Assembly (NCBI GenBank): GCA_033807775.1
Contig: CM066312.1
Coordinates: 28,741,696-28,805,695, forward strand
Origin: Saussurea involucrata
Taxonomy: Eukaryota > Streptophyta > Magnoliopsida > Asterales > Asteraceae
DNA: 64,000 nt
Direction: 5' to 3'
Made by a program: the position numbers and the translations under genes. Below are positions 21,426 to 33,756 of this stretch, one piece after another. How positions within the stretch are numbered: the stretch's first letter is position 1; each line of letters opens with the position of its first letter. The notes below the pieces were generated by a model. It had not been told where the DNA came from. It saw only the letters and a program-made list of their open reading frames with translations, and made no database searches.

Positions 21426-22914
21426 TATTAGATATTGGCGTCTTTGAAGTCATTGTAGCTTCTATTGTCAAACCCCACTTCTTTAAGCTCATGATAGATT
21501 CTGATGCAGAGGGCTCTGAAGTTGATAACCGAGTCGATGACCTCTATCAGTCTATCTGCAGAGGCTTGATCCATTAACTTTGTTCCTCTGTGCTCCATGA
21601 GATTAGCTCGGAACTCTTTGAGAGTACTCGTTGCGTATTTTTGGCAGTCGATCTCCAGAAATAGTCTTGATTTTCCCGCAGGATCTTGAAAGAAATACCC
21701 AAACTTTGGAGAAGTTATGATCGAGTTTGGTATGGCAGCGGATGGACATTCATATTCTGGGGGTCTAAGGCTTAGGTTTTTTCCTCCAAGATCTCGTACT
21801 ACTTGGAAGTCGACTAGGCTATACAACAGATGTTTCTCACGAATGGCTTTTCTGATTACTCTATATGCCCTTCGAACTGCATCTGTTGTGTAGTTTTGTT
21901 TTGTCCAGTTCAGAAGATCGGGTAGGTCATAGGGGCTTAGGTTCCTAAGGTCTGCATCTGAGAATTGGTTCTCGGATCTGTCCACCCTTTTGACCTTATA
22001 GATGTTGTACGAAACAATGGGCGTGGTTCTGGTGTGAGAGAACTTGCTGTAAATTACCTTATCGATTTTGGAAATTGAGTAGACTTCTTTGATAGGTTTG
22101 GGTGTTGTTCTGGAGAAGATACTTTTGAGCTCAGAGCGGAGGTTTGGATCTTGAATGGTTGGTGTTACAGAATCTCTGATAGTTCTGTTGTAGAGATACG
22201 TATACACAACTTCCTCCAATTATGGAGGGGGTGCACCAGGTGGAGGCATGGGTCTTCGCAGAGCATCCAGTTTACTTTTTATTTTCTTGACCCTGTCCTC
22301 TATGACTTTTGCCTTGGGATCCAAGTTGAGATTGGTTGACAGAGGGGTGAGTCCATAAGCCCAGTCTTCTTCTTCGGGCTTTGGAGTGACATATGCTTCG
22401 AAGGAACTCTTCATCAGTTTTTCTGTCGGTTGAGGCTTTGGCTTCTTCTTCTTTGGTTCCTATATCAATATACCCTTGCCTTTGTCTTTTGCCTTCGGCT
22501 GTTCTGATTGTTGGGATTGGGTTGCCTCTGTTGGGTTTGACTTTTGGGTTTCGGAGGGCTTAGTTGTGGTTGCTTCTGTTGGTTTTGTTTGGGTTGCCTC
22601 TGTTGGTTTTGTTTGAGTTGCCTCTGTTGGATTTGACACTTGATCTTCTGAGGTAGTGGTTGGGGATGTGGGTTTGGTTTGAGGTTTGGTTGGTGAGGTT
22701 TCTGCAGATTTGCTCAGATATTTTCTTTTGTGAGCAATGGTTTTGGTTCTTGGTTTGCGGGATAAGGATCTTGTTTTCTCAGATTCTGGTGTAGGGGATG
22801 GTAAGATTGGTTCTTCAGGTGTTTTTGGTGTTGGTGAAGGGGGTTTATCTTCTGTGGGTATAGGTGAGTTGTGTTTTTGGTCTTCTTGGGAGGATGTCAA
22901 GATTTGAATTTCTT
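21426..22914 (-). pseudogene. ORF3 of copia B, duplicated 3' part (outer copy)
   Basis: This is the tandem copy of the ORF3 C-terminal half. A Pro/Thr/Lys-rich region has reiterated QTKPTEAT units (22460-22900). A stop at about 22458-22460 interrupts it, and the frame resumes with KSSFEAYVTPKPEEEDWAYG. Another stop stands before MEEVVYTYLYNRTIRDSV, then RNLSPYDLPDLLNWTKQNY and the C-terminus SYNDFKDANI. It has no start region, so it is a fragment. Here the join at DLLNWTKQNY is unbroken, whereas the inner copy has a stop after DLLN. Confidence 0.82.
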
Positions 22915-22997
22915 TTTTTGACTTGCTCCCCCTTAAACAATGCTTATTTTTCTTTTAAGCTCCCCCTAAAATGATGAGCTTATTCAAAGATTTATCT

Positions 22998-23701
22998 TGT
23001 TGGTTCTGCTTTACCTTAACAATGATTTAAATACCTATAGTTCAAACAGATAAGAGTTGCGGAAACATTTTAGTGAATTAAACAGATATTGTTTGATAGA
23101 ATAGACACACAATATCGAATACACAAAGTGGAAATAACTCAGATAATTAGATCAATAACCCACTGTATATTGATATAAATGGAACACCAAGAATACCGAA
23201 AGTTATACAAGAAATATGCTCTAAGAGTGTGTATGGCGTGCAAAAGCTTAATAGAAGAACTCTACATGAGTCTTATATTTATACTATTCATCAGGGGACA
23301 AGTTCTAGACATAAAGGACTAAAAGGTACAAGACTCGCGTGGAACTGCTACTGGTACAACGTTAATGTAGTGCGCTGTTTTCTGCTAAAGCTGAAACCCA
23401 TCAGAGTTTGACACGTGGAGTTGTCCGGGCACGCTTTATACGAATGATCTTCAGAATCTTCGTACAACAGAGATCGTGAGAAGCACAGTGATCTTCGTCT
23501 TGATAATCTTCTAAGTCTTCAGTCTCTATACCACAGAGGCTCTGTCAAGTGTGGCAGAGGCTCTGTGGCCTTGCCTTCTGTGAACGAGTTTCTGTTGATT
23601 CTTCACTTCGGTCTTCTCGGTGACTCAGCAGAGCCTCTGTCGAAGTCTATACTTAGCCAATTTCTCAATACTTCTATAAACAATAGAAGTTGGAGCTAAC
23701 A
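22998..23701 (-). repeat. 3' LTR of copia B, inner copy
   Basis: 704 bp with the same ends as the outer copy. It is preceded on the minus strand by CTTAGGGGGAGATTG and followed by a duplicate of the outer flank (to about 22915). Confidence 0.93.
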
Positions 23702-23885
23702 ATCTCCCCCTAAGTGTTGAGAAATAAAAATTTGAAACAAGCAAGGTTTTCGAAACTAAGTACACGACAGAAGATAATTGACCTCCGTTGAAACTTTACT
23801 TTTCATTTAAGATTATGCCAGAGGCACTTACATTTGATTACATTGTGATATGAAAAGTAAAAGTAGCAGAGGTTGGTGTCCGATA

Positions 23886-26800
23886 TTAGATATTGGCGTC
23901 TTTGAAGTCATTGTAGCTTCTGTTGTCAAACCCCACTTCTTTAAGCTCATGATAGATTCTGATGCAGAGGGTTCTGAAGTTGATAACCGAGTCGATGACC
24001 TCTATCAGTCTATCTGCAGAGGCTTGATCCATTAACTTTTTTCCTCTGTGCTCCATGAGATTAGCTCTGAACTCTTTGAGAGTACTCGTTGCGTACTTTT
24101 GGCAGTCCATCTCCAGAAACAGTCTTGATTTTCCCGCAGGATCTTGAAAGACATACCCAAACTTTGGAGAAGTTATGATCGAGTTTGGTATGACAGCGGA
24201 TGGACATTCATATCCTGGGGGTCTAAGGCTTAGGTTTTTCACTCCAAGATCTCGTACTACTTGGAAGTCGACTAGGCTATACAATAGAAGTTTCTCACGC
24301 ATGGCTTTTCTGATTACCCTATATGCCCTTCGAACTCCATCTGTTGTGTAGTTTTGTTTTGTCTAGTTTAGAAGATCGGGTAGGTCATAGGGGCTTAGGT
24401 TCCTAAGGTATGCATCTGAGAATTGGTTCTCGGATCTGTCCACCCTTTTAACCTTATAGATGTTGTACGAAACTTTGGGCGTGGTTATGGTGTGAGAGAA
24501 CTTGCAGTAAATTACCTTGTCGATTTTGGAAATTGAGTAGACTTCTTTGATAGGCTTGGGTGTTGTTCTGGAGAAGATACTTTTAAGCTCAGAGCGGAGG
24601 TTTGGGTCTTGAATGGTTGGTGTTACAGAATCTCTGATAGTTCTGTTGTAGAGATACCTGTACACAACTTCCTCCAATTGTGGAGGGGGTGCACCAGGTG
24701 GAGGCATGGGTCTTCGCAGAGCATCCAGTTTACTTTTTATTTTCTTGACCCTGTCCTCTATGACTTTTGCCTTGGGATCCAAGTTGAGATTGGTTGACAG
24801 AGGGGTGAATCCATAAGCCCAGTCATCTTCTTCGGGCTTAGGAGTGACATATGCTTCGAAGGAACTCTTCATCAGTTTTTCTGTTGGTTGATGCTTTGGC
24901 TTCTTCTTCTTTGGTTCCTCTGTCAATATACCCTTGCCTTTGTCTTTTGCCTTCGGCTGTTCTGATTGTTGGGATTGGGTTGCCTCTGTTGGGTTTGACT
25001 TTTGGGTTTCGGAGGGCTTAGTTGTGGTTGCTTCTGTTGGTTTTGTTTGGGTTGCCTCTGTTGTTTTTGTTTGAGGTGCCTCTGTTGGATTTGACACTTG
25101 ATCTTCTGAGGTAGTGGTTGGGGATGTGGGTTTGGTTTGAGGTTTGGTTGGTGAGGTTTTTACAGATTTGCTCAGATATTTTCTTTTGTGAGCAATGGTT
25201 TTGGTTCTTGGTTTGCGGGATAAGGATCTTGTTTTCTCAGTTTCTAGTGTAGGGGATGGTAAGTTTGGTTCTTTAGGTGTTTTTGGTGTTGGTGAAGGGG
25301 GTTTATCTTCTGTGGGTATAGGTGAATTGTGTTGTTGGTCTTCTTGGGAGGATGTCAAGATTTGAATTTCTTCGCGGATTGGCACATCTTCTCCGAAGAT
25401 AGAAGTTGTTTCCACAGAGGTGGGTGTTGCCTTTGTGGTCTTCTGTTTTTGGTTATTGTTTTGGGTTTCAGATGGAGGAACTTGAGATATAGGGTCTGCT
25501 GATATTGGCGGTGGTGCAGGTAACCCTCTGTTCGCTGCTTGTTCTTTCTTCTTCTCCCCTCAGGATGGTCTGATGAATCACTAGAATCATCATCAGAGTC
25601 ATCCGGACCCTTTTCTTTGGTTCCCTCTACTCTGCACGAAGCTTCTGGTTTCTTTGGAGGAACTGCTCCTGTGGCTATCATTTTGGCGCATACGTCATCG
25701 CAGAGACCAAGGAGACTGTGAACCTCTGCCTCTGTGTTGTAGCGCATTTTGCCGATGCTTTTTCAGAATTCTTTGACATAATTGGCATTGGCAGCGGTGA
25801 AGGCTTTGATGAGCTCTGTTACTTGGTCGATCACTCCTTGGCCAAGTTCTGTGAGCTGAGCTCTGGTCATGTAGTCAGAGGGTTTCATGGCCAGAGACTC
25901 TCTTGGACTTGGGCGAGGGCCGTTTTCAAATCTTCTGGTGTCAGGCCCGCAGAGGTTGAGGATTGAGGTTGAATCCTTTTCAAACTCAGCAACAGCAGAT
26001 GCAGATGTGGTGGCAGAGGTTGTTGCGGATTCCTTCATTTGTGCACAGGCATGTTTCACCTCTATGGATAGATTATCCACTTTGGTGGTTAGTTCAGAAA
26101 TAGCCTTCCTTGTAGTTTCTGCAAGAGCATCAAGAGAGCTTTTCAACTCTCCCAACGAGGTGGTCACAGAGGTGACAAGGGTTTAGAACTCATCCCTTGC
26201 GACATGTGAGCCTGGTGTAACCTCTGGGGGAACACATTCGTCCCTAGAGTGAGTCTCCGTTCCTGAGATGCCTTCTTTCGTTCATGTATTAACATTGAGA
26301 ACGGAAGGACTTCCTTCTAATCCTTGAGTAGGGGCCTTTTGAGCCTCAGACTCTAGAGAAGTTCTGAGAAGGACATTGTCTTGATCCACTCCAGAGGTGG
26401 GGACAAGAGTATCCTTCTGTTGACTCGGAGACTTGTCTAGAGTCTCTCCGTCTTTCTGTTGGGGTGTTTTTGGCCATGGGATAGGTTCTTACAATGGGTC
26501 CCTCCATTTGCCATTTCTGTAGTTGTAGCAGAGGTTCTAGTAGGACACCTAGAATTCTCTAAAACTGAAGTACCGGCAAATCCTTGGTGTTGGGTCCCTT
26601 TGCCCTCTGTGATGAGATTCGATGGTCTATGGTGTTTACTATCTCCTGTATCATGAGGGTGGCGTAGCCCAGAGGCAAATCATAGTACACTCCGTACATG
26701 ATTGCCATAATTTGAAGTGACGTTTGATCTGGACTGCCCACCTTTCCAGTCAAACACATGTTGAGGATGGAAAAAAGGGTATTCCACAGAGGAGGGAACC

Positions 26801-27374
26801 GATTTCTTCTAAAGGCGTTTCTCTTATTCAGAGTTGTGTTGTACCCCAACATCTCTGCGAATCTGCAGAGTTCTTCATCTGAAGGATCCTCTGTATACTT
26901 CTTTATGCCCAGAAGACCCCTTGTAGGAAGGCCAAACTCCAGAGAGAACATTGTTCGGTTGAACTTGATTTCCAGGTATTCAGATTGATCGGGCTTGAAG
27001 ATGTAACCCTTGATTTGCCTGGTTTTAGGAACAAAATAACAGCTTTGCCAAAATTGGTAGAGGTATCTGGCAGGGATTTTCTTGACATTTCTTGTTAGCA
27101 GAGGATAAAGGAAAAGTTTTTCCAGAATGTTGAGAAGGATGGCATGTTCTTCCCCAAAAGCTGTTCTTGAGGGGACAAGATAATGGTTGTTGGGTTTCAG
27201 GGGAAGATTTCTTTCAAAATGCTCATGTTCGAGGAAGTTTTTCTCGTGGGTGGTCGGAGAAAAGGCCACTGACTCGCCTAAGTTGTCCTGTTCTAAGTTT
27301 CTGGCCAAGTCTGGATTCTGAGAATGCTCAGAATGGGTTGGGGAGTTCGCCGGAGCATTGGAGGTGGAAGCCAT
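23886..27374 (-). pseudogene. Third ORF (ORF3) of copia B, 3' of pol
   Basis: Function unknown. The best start is the ATG at 27374 (MASTSNAPANSPTHSEHSQN); the open frame upstream looks like leader. The N-terminal part (27374-26559) is globular, with FNRTMFSLEFGLP, RFAEMLGYNTTLNKRNAF and RFPPLWNTLFSILNMCLTGK. Fragments at 26167-25763 (heptads such as LGELKSSLDALAE) and 25747-25415 follow. Next come a Pro/Thr/Ser/Lys-rich linker with PTEATQTK repeats, a basic patch (EEPKKKKPKHQP) and a conserved C-terminal region (RNLSPYDLPDLLN to SYNDFKDANI). At least four stops or frameshifts occur. I see no retroviral glycoprotein features: no signal peptide or clear membrane span in the part from MASTSN. 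The C-terminal region recurs in D at 51027-51776, so it belongs to the family. Confidence 0.78.
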
Positions 27375-28442
27375 TGTGTTGATCTTGAAGAATGAGGATA
27401 GAAAATAGCAGTTGCAGGTTTTGCAAAGGTTCGCCAGAGAAGAAAGGTGGAGTAAATACGTAACAGGAATAGGAATGAGTGTAAACGGAGTTATATAGTG
27501 GGGTGGAAAAACGGATAGAATTCTACTGTAAAAGTGAATTCTATAAACATTTGAGGTCCGCACTCGAGTACAGCAGCTGGGTTCACGTTTCAGAGAAACG
27601 TTTGGCATGTACGTCCAATAAGAAAATGCCACGTCAGAGGGTGTCAGAGCACGATTAGACGTCGTGCGCGGCCCATTAATGCTTGGCGCTTGGGCATTTC
27701 TTCTGTATGGGGTCTGTCACTCGCAGTAAATAACTCCTTTTTACAGAATTTCCTTAAAGAGTAAAGTGTCAGAATCAACAGAAGCTCTGTAGTGGAGTGA
27801 GTTCTGTGATTCTGAAGCTTGCCTTTTATTTCCTCTTTCGCTTGCACCTTTACCAAAAGCGTTTGAAAATTCATTGGAGAGGGTCGATAGAATCTTTAGT
27901 ACAAAATTTTCACCCACAGAGGCTTTGAAGCTCTGTCAGAGCTAGCAGAGGCTCTATGACTGAAAATTTCTTATAACTGAAGATTCACCAAACTTTTTGA
28001 TCATCCAAGTTTTTCACTGTCTTAAACACTGGTTTTAGGACATATTTAAAATTTGGTTTCCGGAAAAAACTATTTTAGAAAATGGTTTTGTGCGAGACAT
28101 TCTTCATTTGACTTACCCTTCCTCGGTGAACTTCCTGACTTCTGTGAGTTTAGTTGACCACTCTTTGGCTCCCCCTTGAATTAGCAACTTCTGTGGACTA
28201 ATTCAAGGTTTCCTTCTGCTCCCCCTTGACCTATGCTTGGATCAAATTTGATAAGCAATGCACAAAACATAGGTCAAGCTCACCAGAGGTTCTGTGGACA
28301 TCGTCAGAGGTTCTAAGCGATCCCACAGAAGCTCTATTGGTTGTAGAACGTTTGGTGATAAAGAATTTACATGCAGAAGAATTCAAATATTTACATATAT
28401 ACAGAGGATCAAGACTTACTTATAGAGGATTTCAACTCATGT
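27375..28442 (-). other. Noncoding stretch of copia B between pol and ORF3
   Basis: No convincing gene is seen. The minus strand has two purine tracts, TCAAGGGGGAGCAGAAG (about 28214-28230) and TTCAAGGGGGAGCC (about 28168-28181). It also has several CAGAGGCTCTG-type words and, just upstream of the ORF3 ATG, an open frame (27632-27375) that reads like leader sequence. A TATA-like TATATAAC (minus, about 27489-27496) stands about 120 bp before the ORF3 ATG, so a separate ORF3 transcript is possible. Confidence 0.5.
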
Positions 28443-31400
28443 TTATCGTACCAACTTACTTACCAAGAAGAGGAATCTTTTCTCATCTAGTGCCTTGGTA
28501 AATAAGTCTGCATGCTGGTATTCAGTGGTCACGAAATGCATTTCAATTGTGCCATGTTCAACATGATGCTTCAGAAAGTGGTAACGGATATCGATATGCT
28601 TTGTTTTTGAGTGATGTACCGGATTGGCAGAGATGGCTATGGCACTTTTTGAATCACAGAGGATGGGTATCTTGTATATGTGGTAACCATAGTCCTTGAG
28701 CTGAGTTTTCATCCACAAAACTTGGGAGCAACAGCTGGAAGCAGCAACATATTCGACTTCTGCTGTAGATGTAGATACACAGTTCTGCTTCTTCGAAGTC
28801 CAGCTGACTAGTTTACCACACAGGAATTGACAACTCCCAGAGGTACTTTTTCGATCAAGCTTGCATCCTCCATAATATGAATCTGTGTATGCCTTAAGAC
28901 CAAAACCAGAGTTCCTCGGATACCAGAGCCCAATATTTTTGGTCCCTTTAAGGTATCTGAAGATCCTCTTTACAACAATATAGTGGGATTCTTTTGGGTC
29001 AGCTTGATACCTTGCACAGAGGCATGTGGCATACATTATATTAGGTCTACTTGCGGTTATGTATAAAAGTGACCCAATCATGCCTCTGTAGAGCTTTCAC
29101 TCTACAGATTTGCCATATGGATCTGAGTGTAGCTTATTTCTAGTGGCCATGGGGGTCTTCATTACAGAGGCATCAGAGAGACTGAATTTTGAAAGAATGT
29201 CAGAGACATATTTAGCTTTATTTATAAAAATTCCCTCTGATGATTGTTTTACTTGGAGTCCTAGGAAGAAAGTTAAGTCTCCCATCATACTCATTTCAAA
29301 CTCACTCTGGATGAGTTTCTCAAAATCTTTGCACTGTTGTGCATTTATAGACCCAAAAATAATGTCGTCCACATAAATCTGTACAAGCAGAATCTCATCA
29401 CCTTTTCTTTTGTAAAAAAAGTAGTATGGGTTATACCTCTGTCGAAATCATTATTGAGGAGAAAGGTTGAAAGTCGTTCGTACCATGCTCTTGGAGCCTG
29501 TTTCAGTCCAGATAATAGACATACTTTAGGTACTTGGAACTTTCAAACCCTGGTGGCTGCTGGACGTATACTTCTTCTTGGATTTCACCATTCAGAAAGG
29601 CAGATTTTACATCCATCTGAAAGACTTTGAAACCTCTATGGGCTGCGAAGGCTAAAAAAATTCTTATAGCTTCGAGCCGTATGACAGGGGAAAAAGTGTC
29701 ATCGTAATCAATGCCTTCTTCTTGGCGATATCCCTTTGCCACCAATCTTGCTTTGTCTCTAATAACCACCCCGTCCTCATCCTTCTTGTTTCTGAAGACC
29801 CATTTACTCCCTATTGCTTGTTTTCCTTTCGGCAGTGGAACTAGGGTCCATACCTTGTTTCTCTCAAACTGCAGAAGCTCTTCTTGCATGGCATCTACCC
29901 AGTTTGGATCATCAAGTGGTTCAGAAATGCGTTTTGGCTCGATCACACAGATAAAATTTGTGAAGAAACAAAAATTTGCAGTGGTTGATCTTGTCTTGAT
30001 TTTGTCAGAGGGATCGCCAATTATTTGGCTCTAATGATTACTTATAGTTCATTTGGTAGTCTTGGGGAGGTGATCATTTGCATCATCTAAGTGAACTTCT
30101 GTGGATGCACCCTGTGGTTCTGGTATACCCTCTGTAGTAGATGGTACTTCAGAGCTCGAACTTGGTTCTTCAGCTTGTGGAATTATTGGAATGAGAGTTG
30201 GAATCTCTTCTGAAGAAGTTGAGACTGAATCCTCGTTTTCCTCTGGTATCGGTTCCTTTGTTGTAGCTAGTGTTTCCAGTATCTCTGTGGTTGTATCTTT
30301 GGTTGTGTCATCTTCTGTCCGCTCCCCCTCGACATTTGCATCTGTATGATTTACAGAAGAGGATGAAGTATTTAATGGACCAGTTAGAGAAATACCTGAT
30401 TTAGTCTGGTTGGCAGAAGAAGATTCAACAGAGGGTCTGACAGCTTCAGCAGAGGGATCGATATCATCGTGGAACATCTCTTCAAATAGCAGATTTAGGT
30501 CTGCTTTTCGTGTCTTTGAGATGCCAGAGGATTCCTTCTTTAGACCGAGTTCTGAACTGATTTGTTCAGAAGTCTTTTGAAAGGAATCGTCAAAAGAGAC
30601 ATTGATGCTTTCCACAATGGTTCGAGACCGCAGAAGGTAAACTCTGTAGGCTTTCGATGTGGCAGAGTACCCGATGAACTTGCCTTCGTCTGCTTTTACA
30701 TCAAACTTTCCTCTAGCTTCTCTATCATTTAGGACAAAACACTTGCATCCAAAAACATGAAAGAACTTGATGTTGGGTCGCCTCTGATTGATCAATTGAT
30801 TAGGGGTCTTGATGTGTCTTTTAACTATGGTTGATCGATTCTGGGTGTAGCATGCAGTTGATACAGCTTCTGCCCTGAAAGAAATAGGCAATCCAGATGC
30901 TGTTAGCATAGTTCTGGGAGCCTCCACGAGCGTTCGGTTCTTTCGTTCGACAACGCCATTTTGTTGTTGGGTGTGTGCTGTAGAGAAGTTCTGTGAGATG
31001 CCTTCTTCTGTGAGATAAGCTTCAATGACAGATTTTTTGAATTCTGTGCCATTGTCGCTTCTCAGCTTCTGGATTTTGCACTCGTACAGAACCTGGATCT
31101 TCTTCATTAAGTTTATCAAAGTGTTAGGAACGTCTGATTTCTTTCTGACGAACTCTACCCATGTATATCTTGGGTATTCATAGATCACCACTAGTACGTA
31201 TTTCTTGCCTCCTAGGCTCTGCTTAGCAATTGGACTACAGAGGTCGACATGAAGCATGTGCAGAGGCCTAGGACAAGACACATCAGTCTTTCTTTTGTGG
31301 GAAGCCTTCTTAAGTTTGCCCATTTCACATGCCGAGCACAAATGATCATTGTTGAACTTTACATTTGGCAAACCTTTAACAAGATCAAGTTTCACGAGCT

Positions 31401-31863
31401 TGTCTAGAGTGTGCAAGTTCAAATGACAGAACCTGTTGTGCCATAACCAAGCTTCTTCATTTTTACAAGCAACAAAGCAGAGCTTGTCTTTCTTGTTTTT
31501 GACGCCGAAGTTCATAAGATATAGGTCTCCTCTTCTTTCAGCCCGCAGAAGTTTAACTCCTGTGTCTTCTCCATGTAAAGAGCAGAAAGTTCTTTTGAAC
31601 ATTACATCGAAGCCAGTATCGCAAAGTTGGCTAACACTTTGAAGATTGTGCTTTAGGCCATCCACATATGCAACTTTGCATACTTTGATCTTTTCCTTTT
31701 TGATGACTCTGTAGCCTTTAATATAACCTTTCTTATTGTCCCCAAAGGTTACAGATCCTCCATTGAGTTTTTCTTTGTAGGAGGATAGTAACTCTCTGTC
31801 GCCAATCATGTGCCGCGAGCACCCGGAGTCAAGATACCAGAATGGCACATACTGCTTCTGCAA
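28443..31863 (-). pseudogene. pol: Pol of copia B: protease, integrase, RT, RNase H
   Basis: Protease: WYLDSGCSRHMIGDRELL. Pre-integrase: LWHNRFCHLN with CSACEMGKLKKAS. Integrase core: HMLHVDLCSPI (first Asp), KLRSDNGTEFKK (second Asp) and QQNGVVERKNRTLVE (Glu). Capsid-to-RT linker (30500-30050) is Ser/Thr/Glu-rich. RT: NWVDAMQEELLQFERNKVW, FQMDVKSAFLNGEIQEEVYV and catalytic IYVDDIIFGS (29375-29355). RNase H: KAYTDSYYGGCKLDRKSTSG, TAEVEYVAASSCCSQ, KHIDIRYHFLKHHVE. Breaks: stops at 30049 and about 30028, a small loss near 29500 that removes the KLDKALYGLK block, a frame change at a seven-T run near 29420, and a stop at 29097. It ends at a TAA just before 28443. Confidence 0.9.
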
Positions 31864-31868
31864 GACAA

Positions 31869-33756
31869 TCAGAGATTTTTAGGTACCCATATCCAAATGG
31901 GTCCCTTTTTGTCAGAGGTCTTCAAGGTTGCCTTAGCATCCTTGGGTTTAGTTTTAGCTTCTGTTGAAGAACCATTTTGTTTCTTCTTTCTTTTGAATTT
32001 TGCATTCTTTTTGGGTAAAGAGAGGAAACAGTGAGGGCTTGAGAAATGTTGGTTCAATTGATACATGAGATTAAAACAATGACAATAATGAATTTGCGAA
32101 GAGATTTGCTTGAACTTTTCATTGAAATCATTAAAACAGGGTACAGAGGCTTTATTTTTACAATCTACCCTAGCACTAGACTTCCTATTACAAGAAGACC
32201 TATGCTGAATAGACTGTAGTTTTGAAAATTCTCTGGTTGGAGTAGCCTTCTGTGGTGAACTTCTGCAGATTTCACTGTCACAGAAGTAAAAGACTTGTTA
32301 TTTTCAACCCACTTACCTTTTTGTTGCCAGGTTAGTTTTTCTTTGCAAGGCCCAAAAGGTTTAGCTTCTTTTAAATAAAGAGAGGATTTTTTTCTTTTCA
32401 TATTTGGTCTTTCCAGGCTCCAGAGAGGTTTTGGCTTGTATACACTTGTCCACAAAATTCGGGCAAATAGGAACACTTTTTATTTTCTCCTTTGGAGTAA
32501 TTGTTCTGTTAAGAATTTTAGAGGGGATTTTAACACCTTCTGCTTCACAATGATCTATTCCCGATTCAGTTGAATCAGTCTCAGAGTCGTCAGAGGATGA
32601 GTCATCCTCATATACAGAGGTTGAGTCAATTAAGTCTCTGTCGACAGAGGCTGGATTTTCTGAGCAAGTGTTGTACTCACTTTCTTCCTTTCATTCGTGG
32701 TTATCTTCTAAGTCAACAGAGGAGTTCATCAAGGATTCCTCAGAGAGTTTTTGGTTGTCAGAGGATGTATAGTGGTTTTCATAGAAATTGTTTTTCCCGA
32801 TTTCCATTAACTCTTTTTTCAGAAATATTTTTAAGTTCTTCTTCTGTGGAAACGGGTTTGTACTCAGGTGCCTCTGCCAATAGTTTCTTCTCATAATCTA
32901 TAGTGTAGACAAAAGCAACCTGGGATTGAGTCTCAGGTTCACCAAACTTAAATATTCCTATCTGATCTTGTGTTTTCAGATATTTCTTAGGTTTGGAAGC
33001 TCTTTTGACAGAGGCTGATGATGGTAGATCTGTGTTTTCAAACTACACATTTACCATCTTCAGAGGTTTCCTTATGTGAGGTTCCCCAGAGACTTTTTGC
33101 CTTTTGCTTACAGAGAGTATGTTTGGAAATCCAGGTTTTCTTGTATCCCCTCTACAGAACAGAGACGACAGAGACTTGTTTCTTTTGGTTCCAGTGTATG
33201 TATCTATATCACAGAAGCCAATTCCCCGTCTCCCTATTTGTGTGTTTATCTTTTCATAAACCATCTGAGCATCTTGATATTTTTTCATTAAAAGGTCTCT
33301 TCTGAGTAGGTCTTGATGAAGGACTTCTCTTTCCTTTTGAAAATAATGTTTGAAAGAAAGAATGTTCATTCTGTCGCTCTCAACATCCATAAGTTCTTTT
33401 GACTTAGCTTTTAAAGCAGAGTTGAGTTCTGTAATCTTTTCTTTCAAAGGATTTATATGTTTATTCCAGTTTGTTTCAATCTCTTCCTTTTCTTGAAATA
33501 TTTTTTGAGTTAGAAGTTTTGTTTCTCTCTCAAAAAATGCAAGTTTCTTTTGAATGTTCTCACAAGTCTTTTTAAGTTCAGTATGTTCAATGGTTAGCTT
33601 AAGAAAATCAGCTTCTGTTTCATCAGAGGAAGAGTTAGAAGTGGATACCTCACTATCGGATTCGGATGAGCTGACCTCTGCCATTCCACAGAACAACGTG
33701 TTCTTGTCGCCTTCATCGGATGATTCGTTGGACAGCCACTTCTCTTGGTTCACCAT
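31869..33756 (-). pseudogene. gag: Gag-extension spacer of copia B (coiled coil to WVPKNL stop)
   Basis: Open from 33756 (EKWLSNESSDEGDKNTLFCG): an acidic Ser-rich start, a coiled coil (HTELKKTCENIQKKLAFFER), then the block YFQKEREVLHQ-L-R--L-KKYQDAQ-V--KIN-Q that is also in C and E. The frame breaks at 33043 and several times between 32900 and 32070. The last piece (32066-31869) ends TSDKKGPIWIWVPKNL and a stop, two codons before pol restarts in another frame at LQKQYVPFWYLD. C, E and F have the same ending in the same frame as pol; B has lost one base here. Confidence 0.75.

Larger units (their letters stand above)
20455..25372 (-). repeat. 2,460-bp tandem duplication (ORF3 end + 3' LTR + flank)
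   Basis: The left copy, 20455-22914, and the right copy, 22915-25372, align base for base at an offset of 2,460 with scattered substitutions and small indels. Each holds about 83 bp of element C flank (GACTTGCTCCCCCTTAAAC onward), an LTR, the polypurine tract and the 3' part of ORF3. The joint lies in a T-run (GAATTTCTT/TTTTTGAC at about 22914). Because the unit contains flank outside the LTR, it arose after element B had inserted. Confidence 0.93.

Noticed and set aside
27375..27632. N-terminal 86 residues of the ORF starting at 27632 as part of ORF3, with a hydrophobic stretch suggesting a signal peptide
   Set aside because: MASTSN at 27374 has a better start context and typical gag/ORF start composition; the upstream part reads like translated leader.
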